In this document: positions 38,265 to 46,798 of the stretch, in pieces
How positions within the stretch are numbered: position 1 is the stretch's first letter
Layout of the letters: each line of letters starts with the position of its first letter
From: Dokdonella koreensis DS-123
Lineage (GTDB): Bacteria > Pseudomonadota > Gammaproteobacteria > Xanthomonadales > Rhodanobacteraceae
NCBI RefSeq assembly: GCF_001632775.1
Contig: NZ_CP015249.1
Coordinates: 3,142,686 to 3,206,685 of the forward strand
Direction: 5' to 3'
DNA length: 64,000 nt
Translations under genes and position numbers: made by a program
The notes under the pieces: model-generated
What the model was told of the DNA's origin: nothing
The model's database searches: none
Seen by the model: the letters and a program-made list of their open reading frames with translations, nothing else

Positions 38265-38492
38265 GACTCCCCTGCCCTTGACCGTTGGAAGCGCGGATTC
38301 TATCGCCTGGCGCTTTCACGGATCGAATCGTCGCGGCATGGCGCATCCGCGTTCAAGCAAGACGCGCGGCCGAGGACCCCGCGCCGGCGCGAGTCCGTGC
38401 AGAGATCGACAACCAGGGAACGTGCAAGATCGGTGCTCTGGCACATCACGCTATGATGGTGCCCCTATCCAACGCGCCCCTGCTCGAGCCGA

Positions 38493-38972
38493 ATGTCCAG
38501 AAAAATCATCCGCCGCCGCTCGCCGATCCACGGCAACGGCGTCTTCGCCGCCACCGACCTTCCCGCCGACATCGACCTGATCGAGTACCGCGGCCGCCGC
38601 CTCACCCATGCGCAGGCCGACAAGCTCTACGGCGACACCGCCGAGGACGGCCACACGTTCCTGTTCATCCTCAACGATCGCTACGTGATCGACGCCAACG
38701 TGGACGGCAATGTCGCGCGCTGGATCAACACCAGTTGCAAGCCCAACTGCCAGGCGGTGGTGGAAGAGGCCCCCGGCCGCGATCGGCGCGCCGACCGCGT
38801 CGTCATCCGTACGCTGCGGTCGATCCGGGCCGGCGAGGAACTGAGCTACGACTACGGCATCACCATCGATGGGCGCATCACCGAGCGCCTGAAGCGGATC
38901 TGGGCCTGCCACTGCGGCAAGCGCGGCTGCACCGGCACGATGCTCAAGCCCAAGCGCGCACGCAGCGGCTGA
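38493..38972 (+). CDS. SET-domain protein lysine methyltransferase-like protein
   Basis: A 159-residue compact SET protein. Motifs in order: SPIHGNGVFAATDL (SET-N), DANVDGNVARWINTSCKPNC (the equivalent of the NHSCxPN knot), GEELSYDYG (catalytic tyrosine region) and a post-SET CHCGKRGCTGTM cysteine cluster. These are the hallmarks of eukaryotic-type SET methyltransferases, which bacteria also carry. The cofactor should be S-adenosylmethionine; the protein target is unknown. It is monocistronic in appearance, divergent from the propeller gene. Confidence 0.88.
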   Translation: MSRKIIRRRSPIHGNGVFAATDLPADIDLIEYRGRRLTHAQADKLYGDTAEDGHTFLFILNDRYVIDANVDGNVARWINTSCKPNCQAVVEEAPGRDRRADRVVIRTLRSIRAGEELSYDYGITIDGRITERLKRIWACHCGKRGCTGTMLKPKRARSG

Positions 38973-39111
38973 ACGGGCGAGCGGACCGCACGGCGCGCAG
39001 CCATCGTCCGCGGTATCCTCTGCCCGGCCGCTCTGCGGCCCCGTCCGGGCGTGCCGCTGGCCGATCCGGGCCGGGGCTCGCCACGAGGCGGACGCGTCGA
39101 CGGAGGACGGC

Positions 39112-40344
39112 ATGAAGACAATCGCGGTCGTAGGGCTGAGCGACGAGGACGCTGCCCACCTGCGCCTGCTGGTCCGCAAGGCCGAGTCCTCGCTGAAGAT
39201 GCCGTGGCGCTGGGGCACCGAGAGCGAGGCGGACCTGGTCGTCGTCGACCCGGCCAGCTTCGCCGGCCTGATGGCGCGCTCACGCGCCCGCGTGCAGGGC
39301 ATCCGCTGCGCGCTGCTCGATGGCGGCAACGGGGTTCCCGAAGGCGAGGACCCCGTGTTGCACAAGCCGTTGAAGCTCGACGCACTGGTGGCCCTGCTGC
39401 ATCAGGTGGCGGCGCAGTCACAGCCGTCCCCGGTCGTGGCGCCCCGCCACCAGGATTTCTACTTCGGCGATCTCGGCGACACACCGACCGACTCGGCCTT
39501 GCCGGCGCCCCTGGCGGCCGCCGCCCCGCCGGCGTTCCAGTCCGGGCTCGACGAACTGCTGCGCGTCCATCCCGAGGCCGACCCCGCGCCGCGCCCTCCG
39601 GCCGGCCGGCTGGACCAGGACACCTCGATCGCGCCGGCAGCACGTCCGCGCGATGCCGGTCCCGTCGGACCGGCCCAGAAGGATCCGGACGCATTGCGAT
39701 CGCGCCTGCGCGATCGCCAGGTCACGGCCGCGCAAGGCGCTCCCTCCACGCGGTCGGCCGATGATGCGCGGACGCATGGGCTGAGCGAGTACCTCACCGG
39801 CTCCGTGCTGGCCGGTCCTTCGGCGATCGCATTGCCGGATGCGCCGGAGCTGATCGTCGATCCGCGCAGCCAGGTCTTCCACGCCAGCGGCAGCCTGCGC
39901 GACCTGGAGCCCTACTGCCGGCAGCCGCTGCGGCGCGGCGATTGGCGCCCGCTGACCAGTGCCGGACTGGCGCGGCTGCAGGCCGCCGGTGCCGGCCAAC
40001 CGGTCCAGCGCCTGCTGTGGCTGTGCGCGCTGCTCGGCTCGGACGGCCGGCTGGCACCGCACCTGGACCCCGGCGGCACCTACCTGCTCAAGCGCTGGCT
40101 GGAGATCGACCGCGGCTATGCGCGCCAGTTCCGCATCGCCTCGGTGATGGTGCAACCGCAGCGGATCCACGACATCGCGCGCGCATCGGACGCGGCGATG
40201 GGCGAGGTGTTCGACACGATCAACGCCTTCGATGCGATCGGCTATCTGCAATGGACGCCGCGTTCGCCGCGCCACGCGGATGAGAACGGCGGGGCGTTCG
40301 CCGCGCTGATGCGCCGGCTGCGCAAGCCGATCGGCCGGAGCTGA
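39112..40344 (+). CDS. Unknown protein with N-terminal pseudo-receiver-like domain
   Basis: A 410-residue cytoplasmic protein. The N-terminal ~105 residues look like a degenerate CheY fold: TIAVVGLSDED, DLVVVDPASF at the position of the phospho-acceptor strand, and HKPLKLDALVALL matching the KP lysine-helix end of receivers. The middle (about 110-240) is Pro/Ala-rich and low-complexity. The C-terminal ~150 residues are globular with a helical, winged-helix-like finish (MGEVFDTINAFDAIGYLQW). A GGAGGA ribosome site precedes the ATG. I do not recognise the family; regulatory or PilZ/GAF-linked roles are guesses only. Confidence 0.6.
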   Translation: MKTIAVVGLSDEDAAHLRLLVRKAESSLKMPWRWGTESEADLVVVDPASFAGLMARSRARVQGIRCALLDGGNGVPEGEDPVLHKPLKLDALVALLHQVAAQSQPSPVVAPRHQDFYFGDLGDTPTDSALPAPLAAAAPPAFQSGLDELLRVHPEADPAPRPPAGRLDQDTSIAPAARPRDAGPVGPAQKDPDALRSRLRDRQVTAAQGAPSTRSADDARTHGLSEYLTGSVLAGPSAIALPDAPELIVDPRSQVFHASGSLRDLEPYCRQPLRRGDWRPLTSAGLARLQAAGAGQPVQRLLWLCALLGSDGRLAPHLDPGGTYLLKRWLEIDRGYARQFRIASVMVQPQRIHDIARASDAAMGEVFDTINAFDAIGYLQWTPRSPRHADENGGAFAALMRRLRKPIGRS

Positions 40345-40468
40345 CGGGCGGCAGGACCGCCGTTTCGGGCTGCGCTTCGGCGGCGGCGCGCTCGCACCCG
40401 ACGCGGCTTGATATCCGATTCACAGGCCTGGCCGAAGCTGCGCGCTCCGCAACCGAGCGCCGACGACG

Positions 40469-41113
40469 ATGCCCGAGCTTTCTCCCCGATCCCGCCTCGC
40501 AGACGCCACCGGCGCGAGCGGCCGCCTGTCCGACGGTCTGGCCTTCCTGCGCGGCTGGCTGCGCAATCCTCGGCGCGTCGGCGCCATCGCCCCGTCTTCG
40601 CCGGCGCTGGCGCGGCTGATCTGCAGCGAGATCGAACCCGGGCAGGCCCCGGTGATCGAGCTCGGTCCCGGCACCGGCGTCTTCACGCAGGCACTGCTCG
40701 CGCGTGGCCTGGCGCCCACGCAGCTCACCCTGGTCGAGGCCGCACCCTGCTTCGCCGAACGGTTGCGACGCCGCTTTCCGCAGGCGCGGGTGCTGCATCT
40801 GGATGCCACGCGACTCGCGACACTGGCCCTGTTTCCCGACGCCCGCGTCGGCGCCGCCGTCAGTGGACTGCCGTTGCGCGCGATGACGCCTGCCGCGGTC
40901 GAGGCGATCACGGCCGGCCTCTTCCACTGGCTGGCGCCGGGGGCATGCCTGTACCAGTTCACCTATGGCTTGCGTTGTCCGATACCTGTGCCGGTGTTGC
41001 GACGGCACGGCCTGAAGGCCCGGCGGCTGGGCCGCGTCTGGGGCAACCTGCCGCCGGCGACGGTCTATCGCATCGCGCGCATCGCCGACACGCAGGTGGC
41101 GCCGGCTTCCTAG
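40469..41113 (+). CDS. Class I SAM-dependent methyltransferase, phospholipid N-methyltransferase-like
   Basis: A 214-residue Rossmann methyltransferase. The FLRGWLRNPRRVGAIAPSS opening is characteristic of the PmtA-like family. SAM motif I is VIELGPGTGVFTQALL (about 66-81), an acidic strand end follows at LVEAAP, and the PxxxLP-like SGLPLRAM stands at motif IV. PmtA enzymes methylate phosphatidylethanolamine toward phosphatidylcholine; several homologues instead act on rRNA or quinones. Start ATG 40469 (MPELSPRSRL) is assumed. Confidence 0.8.
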   Translation: MPELSPRSRLADATGASGRLSDGLAFLRGWLRNPRRVGAIAPSSPALARLICSEIEPGQAPVIELGPGTGVFTQALLARGLAPTQLTLVEAAPCFAERLRRRFPQARVLHLDATRLATLALFPDARVGAAVSGLPLRAMTPAAVEAITAGLFHWLAPGACLYQFTYGLRCPIPVPVLRRHGLKARRLGRVWGNLPPATVYRIARIADTQVAPAS

Positions 41114-41345
41114 CCGATCGGGTATGCCCGGCATCGCGCCTTCGACGCGCCGTCCGGTGCGGCGTCCGCAGTCGATCCGGAGCGCCCGCAGCGACAACGG
41201 GAATATGCCGGTGACGATCGGTGCGCAGACACCAGGGCGCGGGGCCTCGCCGACCGGAGGGCGCGAATCGACGTAGACAGGACAGGCGATGCAGGCTCCT
41301 CCGGTCGATCTGCACGACCGGCCGGGCAATGCCTTCACCGTTCGC

Positions 41346-41744
41346 TCAAGGTCCGCGCGACCCGCCGGCCTTGCCGGTGCCGGGGAGTTCGGCGCTGGCG
41401 GCCGTGCCGCCGGTCTTCTTCGGAAGCGGCGGACTCAGGCGCTTCTTGACGCCGGTCTGGCTGACCGCATCGATCTGGTAGTAGTACGTGGTGCCCGCAA
41501 CGACATCGCGATCGACGTAGCGGTATTCGCCCTGGCTCGGGCTGGTACGAATGATGTCCTTGTTGAGCCGCAGGAACGGGCCCTCCGCTGCCGGTCCGCG
41601 GTAGACGACGAACCCGTACGCGCGATCCAGGTCGCGCGCGGTCCAGCTGAGCGTGTTCACCGGCGCTGGCGCTTGTGCCGATGCCACGGCCGCGCCGCCG
41701 AGCAGGATGCTGCCGGACAGCAGCAGGCAAGCCCGGCGCCTCAT
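41346..41744 (-). CDS. Small exported fibronectin-type III-like protein
   Basis: A 132-residue protein with a signal peptide (MRRRACLLLSGSILLGG...ASA, cleavage ~ residue 23). Its single ~85-residue domain has the Fn3 pattern: NTLSWTARDLDRAYGFVVYR early and YRYVDRDVVAGTTYYYQIDAV, where the alternating tyrosines match strand F. The tail is Lys/Pro/Gly-rich. It starts inside the stop codon of the upstream exported protein (ATGA), so both are co-expressed. Likely a periplasmic or surface accessory of that protein. Confidence 0.68.
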   Translation of the reverse strand: MRRRACLLLSGSILLGGAAVASAQAPAPVNTLSWTARDLDRAYGFVVYRGPAAEGPFLRLNKDIIRTSPSQGEYRYVDRDVVAGTTYYYQIDAVSQTGVKKRLSPPLPKKTGGTAASAELPGTGKAGGSRGP

Positions 41745-42868
41745 GGCTGGCCCCCCTTCTTTTCCCCGTCCACCTTGATGTCTTCCTCTCCGGTCACGAC
41801 GCCGAGCGAGTGGACGTTCGTGTCCGGCCCGACGACCAGGCCCGAGAACGGCAGCTCCACGCTCTCCTCGCGCCCCTCGAACCAGACCGTGGCCGCGCGC
41901 TTGGAGATCAGGCGCGCCTGGGCGGTGTCCAGGTCCATGCGCAGGTGGACGCAGCCCTCGCCGCACGGCTTGGACGAGAACGCCAGATCCTCGCCGACCT
42001 GCGCCACGCGCGTGATCGACAACGGTTTGCCGTCCACGGCACGCAGCGTGATTTCCTGCACCGCCGGTTCGCCCTGCTTCACGGCCCCGAAACTGATGGT
42101 CGCGGGCATGGCGTTGACGTCGCCGTAGACATGCGCACGCACACCGACCGCCAGCAGCGGCTGATCGGCGACGTTGGTCTTGACGAGGACATGACCGGAC
42201 AGCTCGCCCAGCGGTGCGGACGGCAGCAGGACCGTGCGAAGCTCGGCCGACTGGACGTCCGCCCCCGGCGCCCGCGGAACCACCATCACCGACAGCCAGT
42301 ACGGCTTCTGCACGATCTCCAGCACCGACAGCGGGGCGGCCTGGTAACTGCTGATCCCGACCAGCTTCGGCGATGCCTCCGAACGCCGGACGTAGCCCAG
42401 GTCGACCTGCGGCCGCTCCGGTGCATAGGCCGACTGGACGAAGACGGGAAAGCTCAGGCGCAGTCGCCCGGTATCGGGACTGATGACGTCGAAGTGGACC
42501 GTCTGCAGGCCCAGCACGTCACCCACCGGCTGCTCCACCGTGACGCGCGTCTCCGCACCGGGCGCGAGCACGACCGGATCGAAGCGGGCGGTGCCGTCGC
42601 CGGCGAGCGACGCGACCTGCGCGATGCTCACCGGCGACGGACCGGTATTGCCGACCAGGAAGGCCTGCGTCGCGACGGCCCGCTGGTAGACCTCGACCGG
42701 CAGGCAGGCCGACGGCAGGCAGCGCGCCTGCAGCGACGTCACCGCCGGCTCTCCCTTGGGGCCTTTTTCGGCCGCCACGTCACGGGCGATCGCCTCCTGC
42801 GCGCCCGCGCCGGCCGCCGCAAGGGCGAGGGCAAGGGCGAGCCGGGAGATCCTCATCGAGGCCCGCAT
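41741..42868 (-). CDS. Exported protein with DUF1573/ASH-like Ig repeats
   Basis: A 375-residue protein (from ATG 42868; longer GTG 42889 and ATG 42883 or shorter ATG 42856 starts are possible) with a signal peptide ending in AAAGAGAQ. The body has repeated ~95-residue beta-sandwich units with 'GxxxFGxVxxGE...QEITLR' logic (FGAVKQGEPAVQEITLR), typical of DUF1573/ASH domains. Four cysteines are scattered (RCLPSACLP, KPCGEGC), fitting an oxidising compartment. Function is unknown. It lies between the PPC-like and Fn3-like exported genes on one strand. Confidence 0.65.
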   Translation of the reverse strand: MRASMRISRLALALALAAAGAGAQEAIARDVAAEKGPKGEPAVTSLQARCLPSACLPVEVYQRAVATQAFLVGNTGPSPVSIAQVASLAGDGTARFDPVVLAPGAETRVTVEQPVGDVLGLQTVHFDVISPDTGRLRLSFPVFVQSAYAPERPQVDLGYVRRSEASPKLVGISSYQAAPLSVLEIVQKPYWLSVMVVPRAPGADVQSAELRTVLLPSAPLGELSGHVLVKTNVADQPLLAVGVRAHVYGDVNAMPATISFGAVKQGEPAVQEITLRAVDGKPLSITRVAQVGEDLAFSSKPCGEGCVHLRMDLDTAQARLISKRAATVWFEGREESVELPFSGLVVGPDTNVHSLGVVTGEEDIKVDGEKKGGQP

Positions 42869-42905
42869 CGGCCTGACGGGCATCGGCACAGGCCGTACCG
42901 TCCGG

Positions 42906-43502
42906 TCAGTCGATCCGGAACTCCTTCAGCGATACCGGGAAGGTGCCGGTCACGTTGAGCGTGTAGCTGCCGCAGCAGTCGGCGTCACCGATCGGATAGA
43001 ACGAATCGACGTAGACGTAGTAGGTCGTGCCGGCGGTGAGCGTCGGCGTGATCGCAGGCGCCGTGACGCTGGGCTCGTCGTCGCTGCCGGCGACGCAGCT
43101 GGAGGCATCGCCGCAGGTGCCGAGGATGTAGATGTGCGGATCGAAGGTGGCGTTGGAGATCGCGAAGGTCATCGCGTTGCCGGTACCCGGCGTCACTACC
43201 CATACATCGTCGGGCCCCTGGGCATTCACGGGGTTGGTGAATTCGCTGCACTGCACGGCGCCCGTGGGATCCGGCACGTTCTGAACGTTGTTGGTGCCAC
43301 CGGTCGTGCTGCCCGTGACGGTCTGGCCGGCGTTCCCCGCATAGCTGATGGTGCCTTCCGGCGCCGCACAGGTTCCACCGGCAGGTGCCGACGTCGATGG
43401 GACGGGCACATAACCCGGGCGAACCGGCTTCTCACGCGCCATTACCTGGCCGCTCATCGCAGCGAGCACGGCCACCACCGAAACAATACTGACAGTTCTC
43501 AT
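42906..43502 (-). CDS. Exported protein with pre-peptidase C-terminal-like domain
   Basis: A 198-residue protein with a clear signal peptide (about residues 1-22). The mature part is Gly/Thr/Pro-rich. From residue ~95 a PPC-like jelly-roll domain is visible: DVWVVTPGTGNAMTFAISNATFDPHIYILGTC, ending with TAGTTYYVYVDSF and SYTLNVTG. PPC domains usually end secreted proteases, but no protease domain is present here. First gene of a three-gene exported set (42906, 41741, 41346), all minus strand. Confidence 0.7.
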   Translation of the reverse strand: MRTVSIVSVVAVLAAMSGQVMAREKPVRPGYVPVPSTSAPAGGTCAAPEGTISYAGNAGQTVTGSTTGGTNNVQNVPDPTGAVQCSEFTNPVNAQGPDDVWVVTPGTGNAMTFAISNATFDPHIYILGTCGDASSCVAGSDDEPSVTAPAITPTLTAGTTYYVYVDSFYPIGDADCCGSYTLNVTGTFPVSLKEFRID

Positions 43503-44040
43503 CTCGTCGACCCCGTTATAGATAGATAGAGTTTGGTGCGCGACACGATCAGCCCAGAACGCCCATTGATCGAGGGCCGCGCCGTCCAGTCGCTGCATTT
43601 CAGGAATGCCAGGGACACCGGACTTTGCGAGTATGGTTTTCATCCCGGGAAGCAACCACTGCACGGACACGTGCCGGCTTGCATCCAGACTGGACGGAAG
43701 TGGCGTTGGCGTACAGGTGCCTAGCGGCCCGCCGCTCGCCTTCGCTTCGCGCACATCCGACCGGTCCGGCCGAACGAATCGACACCCGGAACGGATTCCT
43801 CGCGTCGCCTCGCCCGATCGGGCAGGCGCGCCGCGCTGCAGACTCGCTGCCCGAACGATGCGTCGCGTGGCCGAAGGAGCGCGCGCGCGTGACCGGCCTC
43901 ATGCCGCGGTCGACTCACGCCGGCCTGGCCGGCATCGTGCGACGCTCGGGGAATGGCGTGGAATCGCGCGCGTGCCTGCCTTCCCGACAGGACGTCCCGG
44001 CGCGGGAACACCCGCCGATGAGCGCCCGCCGGAGAAAAGA
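43503..44040. other. 538-bp intergenic region upstream of the exported trio
   Basis: The region lies between the exported-protein genes and the end of dusA. It is AT-richer near 43503-43540 (tandem AGATAGATAGA at the 5' end of the trio, a plausible promoter area) and GC-rich beyond. A GCCGGCC-T-GGCCGGC palindrome (43919-43933) could form a weak hairpin downstream of dusA. No gene with credible coding features is seen. Confidence 0.4.
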
Positions 44041-45048
44041 CTATGCCGCTCGCGCCAACTCGCCGCGGCGACGCGCCTCGAGCGCCTCCACCAGGACCTC
44101 GAAGCCGGCATCGGCACGATGCGCACGCTCGCTCAGCGTGCGGCGCCAGGCGCGGCCACCGGGCAATCCCTGGTACAGGCCCAGCAGGTGGCGACTGACG
44201 TGCTGCAGGCGGCCGCCGCTCGCCAGATGCGCCTCCACGTACGGCCGCATCGCGGCGACCACCGCATCGCGCTCGGGCAGCCGCGTGCCCCAGAGCGCAG
44301 CCTCGATCTCCGCCAGCCGATACGGCTCGTGGTACGCCGTCCGGCCGAGCATCACGCCGTCGACCTCGGCCCAATGCACCTGCACGTCCGCCACCGACGA
44401 CACGCCGCCGTTGATCACCACCGAAAGCGCCGGGAACTCGCGCTTCAAGCGATACACGCGGTCGTAGTCGAGCGGCGGGATGTCCCGGTTTTCCTTCGGC
44501 GACAGGCCCTGCAGCCAGGCCTTGCGCGCGTGCACGATGAACACCGTGCAGCCGGCCGCGTGGACGGTCTCCACGAAACGGCTCAGGTCCGCCTCGGCGT
44601 CCTGGTCGTCGACGCCGATGCGGCACTTGATCGTCACCGGCACCGCGACCGCCGCCTGCATCGCAGCGTAGCAGTCCGCGACGAGTTCGGGCTCGCGCAT
44701 CAGGCACGCCCCGAACCGGCCCGACTGCACGCGATCGGACGGACAGCCGACGTTGAGATTGATCTCGTCGTAGCCGAGGTCCGCGCCGATCCGCGCAGCC
44801 TCGGCCAGCTCGGACGGCACCGAGCCGCCCAGTTGCAGCGCGACCGGGTGTTCGGCGGCATCGAAACCCAGCAGGCGCGCGCGGTCGCCGTGGATCACCG
44901 CCGGCGCCGTGACCATCTCGGTGTACAGCAGGGCATGCGGCGACAGCAGCCGATGGAAGTACCGGCAATGCCGATCGGTCCAGTCCATCATAGGGGCTGT
45001 GGATAAAATTTTATCCTTGTAATTCAATGCTTTATCTCGTAAAATCAT
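44041..45048 (-). CDS. dusA: tRNA-dihydrouridine(20/20a) synthase DusA with island-supplied N-terminus
   Basis: A 335-residue flavoprotein reducing uridine 20 in the tRNA D-loop. FMN-binding and catalytic landmarks are APMMDWTDRHCR near residue 18, NLNVGCPSDRVQSGRFGACLM (catalytic Cys in GCPS), HARKAWLQGLSPKENR and VVINGGVSSV. The first ~17 residues (MILRDKALNYKDKILST) are encoded by AT-rich DNA unlike the rest of the gene, and correspond to the left end of the integrated island. The element therefore restores the reading frame and probably supplies the start and promoter. ATG 45054 would add two residues. See the attL and attR entries. Confidence 0.92.
   Translation of the reverse strand: MILRDKALNYKDKILSTAPMMDWTDRHCRYFHRLLSPHALLYTEMVTAPAVIHGDRARLLGFDAAEHPVALQLGGSVPSELAEAARIGADLGYDEINLNVGCPSDRVQSGRFGACLMREPELVADCYAAMQAAVAVPVTIKCRIGVDDQDAEADLSRFVETVHAAGCTVFIVHARKAWLQGLSPKENRDIPPLDYDRVYRLKREFPALSVVINGGVSSVADVQVHWAEVDGVMLGRTAYHEPYRLAEIEAALWGTRLPERDAVVAAMRPYVEAHLASGGRLQHVSRHLLGLYQGLPGGRAWRRTLSERAHRADAGFEVLVEALEARRRGELARAA
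44984..45048. repeat. attL-like direct repeat, left island end
   Basis: The sequence begins with TCCATCAT (encoding Met-Met-Asp of DusA on the minus strand), then a perfect 16-bp palindrome GGATAAAATTTTATCC (45001-45016), TTGTAA and TTTATCTC. It matches 60137-60201 at about 73% without gaps. It is strikingly AT-rich in this genome. The 8-bp identity TCCATCAT is the most likely crossover core because dusA body sequence stops being shared there. Confidence 0.75.
45017..45045 (+). promoter_or_regulatory. Probable integrase promoter within attL
   Basis: TTGTAA (45017-45022), 17-bp spacer, TAAAAT (45040-45045), pointing at the integrase gene 100 bp away. Because it lies in the attachment region, excision or integration could change its context. 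Confidence 0.5.
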
Positions 45049-45076
45049 CGGCATGGACGGACCAGAAACCCCGCTC

Positions 45077-45141
45077 GTGTGCACTGGATTTCGCCCGATT
45101 TCGCCCTGCTACGACGGACCAGTGCACACATAGCGCACACG
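45077..45141. repeat. Inverted and end-repeated motifs upstream of integrase
   Basis: GTGTGCACTGG (45077-45087) is the exact reverse complement of CCAGTGCACAC (45119-45129). Overlapping the latter, TGCACACATAGCGCACACG (45123-45141) recurs near the right end as TGCACACATACTGCACACG (60077-60095). These are candidate arm-type integrase or excisionase binding sites. The second abuts the integrase start, so autoregulation is possible. Confidence 0.6.
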
Positions 45142-45144
45142 AAA

Positions 45145-46386
45145 ATGGCCACGATCACTCAACTCCCATCGGGTCGATGGCGCGTTCAGGTCAGGCGCAA
45201 GCAATCGTATGCGAGCGAGACCTTCCTGCGCCACGAAGACGCGCGGAAGTGGGCGACAGCGACCGAGCGGCGGATCGATCTTGGCGAGTCGCCGCTGAAG
45301 CGGGCCAAAGTGGACCCGACCACGTTCGCGCATCTCATCGACCTGCACGTCGAAGACATGCGTGAAGTCGGCAGAATCCTGCGACGCTCCAAGCGCTTCA
45401 CGCTCGATGCCCTCAAGACCAAGCTCGGCAAGGTCAAGCTGAAGGACCTCACGCGCGAGCGCCTGATCCAGTTCGGCAAGGATCGCGCGAAGGAAGGTGC
45501 GGGCCCGGTGACACTGAGTGCGGATATCGGCTATCTCAAGCTCGTCCTGACGCACGCCGCTGCCGTGCACGGCATCGACGTCAGGGTAGAGCCGGTCGAC
45601 CTTGCCCGCGTGGCACTCAAGCGCCTGGGCCTGATCGGGAAGTCACGTCAGCGCGATCGACGCCCCACGCCCGACGAGATCAGGCGTCTGCTCGAATACT
45701 TCGAGGACAAGCGCCATCTGATGATCCCGATGGGCCGCATCGTCCGGTTCGCCATCGCCAGCGCCATGCGCCAGGAAGAGATCTGCCGCATCCGCTGGAG
45801 CGAGGTGAACGTGGAGCAGCATGTCGTTCTGGTTCGGGACCGAAAGGATCCTCGCGAGAAGGACGGAAACGACCAGTGGGTGCCTTTGCTCAACCTCGGC
45901 GGGTTCGACGCGCTCCGGCTGATCCGGGTCCAGCGCAAGTACCACCCGCGAGGAGACCTCATCTTCCCCTACAACTCCCGGTCCGTTGGCGCCGCATTCC
46001 GTCGCGCCTGCCGCGAACTCAAGATTCAGGACCTGCACTTCCACGATTTGCGCCACGAAGCGACCAGCCGCCTGTTCGAGGCGGGCCTGCGCATCGAGCA
46101 GGTCGCACTCGTCACGGGGCATCGCGACTGGAAGATGCTCAAGCGGTATACGCATTTGCGCCCTGAGCACCTGCATCGCGACCGTCCGCGCGCCCGTGCA
46201 TCTGCCGCTCCTGTCCCGCCCCACGAGGCCGCTCGCCTGCTCGCCGCAGCTCTGGCCACCCAGTGGCATGGGGACGCAGCCCTTGCCGCTACCGGCCCTG
46301 ATGACGACACGCTCTCTACGCAGGACGCCTTGCTGTGCCTTTTGCAGGGACTTGCCCCCGGCATCGCGAACGCGCCAGTGCAATGA
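45145..46386 (+). CDS. int: Tyrosine-type site-specific integrase (dusA-targeting)
   Basis: A 413-residue phage-type integrase. The N-terminus has an arm-binding-like beta domain (ITQLPSGRWRVQVRRKQ...SETF), a core-binding helical domain spans ~60-170, and the catalytic domain begins at ~180. Catalytic residues are Arg209 (AMRQEEICRIRW), His300 and Arg303 (HDLRHEATSR), and nucleophile Tyr335 (KRYTHLRPEH). A ~75-residue Ala-rich C-terminal extension is unusual. The ATG at 45145 follows the end-repeat motif directly. Position head-to-head with dusA fits the integrase family known to target dusA. It should be active unless the extension interferes. Confidence 0.92.
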   Translation: MATITQLPSGRWRVQVRRKQSYASETFLRHEDARKWATATERRIDLGESPLKRAKVDPTTFAHLIDLHVEDMREVGRILRRSKRFTLDALKTKLGKVKLKDLTRERLIQFGKDRAKEGAGPVTLSADIGYLKLVLTHAAAVHGIDVRVEPVDLARVALKRLGLIGKSRQRDRRPTPDEIRRLLEYFEDKRHLMIPMGRIVRFAIASAMRQEEICRIRWSEVNVEQHVVLVRDRKDPREKDGNDQWVPLLNLGGFDALRLIRVQRKYHPRGDLIFPYNSRSVGAAFRRACRELKIQDLHFHDLRHEATSRLFEAGLRIEQVALVTGHRDWKMLKRYTHLRPEHLHRDRPRARASAAPVPPHEAARLLAAALATQWHGDAALAATGPDDDTLSTQDALLCLLQGLAPGIANAPVQ

Positions 46387-46444
46387 CGCCCACCGCGCCG
46401 GCCAAATGCCGCCCGAGCAAAGGATGGCCCCATGACTTGCCATT

Positions 46445-46462
46445 TATATCCATATGGATATA
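46445..46462. promoter_or_regulatory. 18-bp perfect palindrome before toxin gene
   Basis: TATATCCATATGGATATA is a perfect 18-bp palindrome located 3 bp before the preferred toxin start. Toxin-antitoxin operons are typically autorepressed through such palindromes by the HTH antitoxin, so this is the likely operator and -10 region. Confidence 0.65.
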
Positions 46463-46465
46463 CTC

Positions 46466-46798
46466 ATGACTCTGAAACCCGTAAGGTTCCTGGGAGACTC
46501 CCTGCAATGCCTGCGTGACTTCCCGGCCAACGCCAAGCAGGACGTGGGCTACCAACTCGATCGTGTCCAGCGCGGCTTACAACCGGACGACTTCAAGCCG
46601 ATGCCCTCGATCGGCCGTGGCGTCGAGGAGATCCGGGTCTGGGACGAGTCCGGAGCCTTTCGTGTCATCTATACGGCTCGCTTGGCGGACGCGGTCTACG
46701 TAATTCACGCCTTTCAGAAGAAGACGCAAGCCACATCGAAGCGGGACGTCGACATCGCAAGAAGGCGCTTCGCCCTACTGATGAGAGAGACACCATGA
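46466..46798 (+). CDS. RelE/HigB-like toxin (phage Gp49-like family)
   Basis: A 110-residue toxin-like protein. It has the Gp49-like/HigB pattern: a start similar to KPVRFLGDSL, a helix with FPANAKQDVGYQLDRVQRG, KPMPSIGRGVEEIRVWDESGAFRVIYTAR (the RelE-fold beta sheet) and VIHAFQKKTQATSKRDVDIARRR, where FxKKTxxT is diagnostic. Such toxins cleave mRNA at the ribosome. ATG 46466 is preferred; an in-frame ATG at 46454 falls inside the palindrome. The antitoxin start overlaps its stop (ATGA). Toxin-first order is typical of the HigBA class. Confidence 0.88.
   Translation: MTLKPVRFLGDSLQCLRDFPANAKQDVGYQLDRVQRGLQPDDFKPMPSIGRGVEEIRVWDESGAFRVIYTARLADAVYVIHAFQKKTQATSKRDVDIARRRFALLMRETP

Noticed and set aside
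43600-43902. 100-codon frame upstream of dusA end
   Set aside because: No start context, Arg/Ser-rich, overlaps other equally open frames.
44984-45048. tRNA gene as the integration site
   Set aside because: No cloverleaf-forming sequence is found near either end; the shared sequence is dusA codons.
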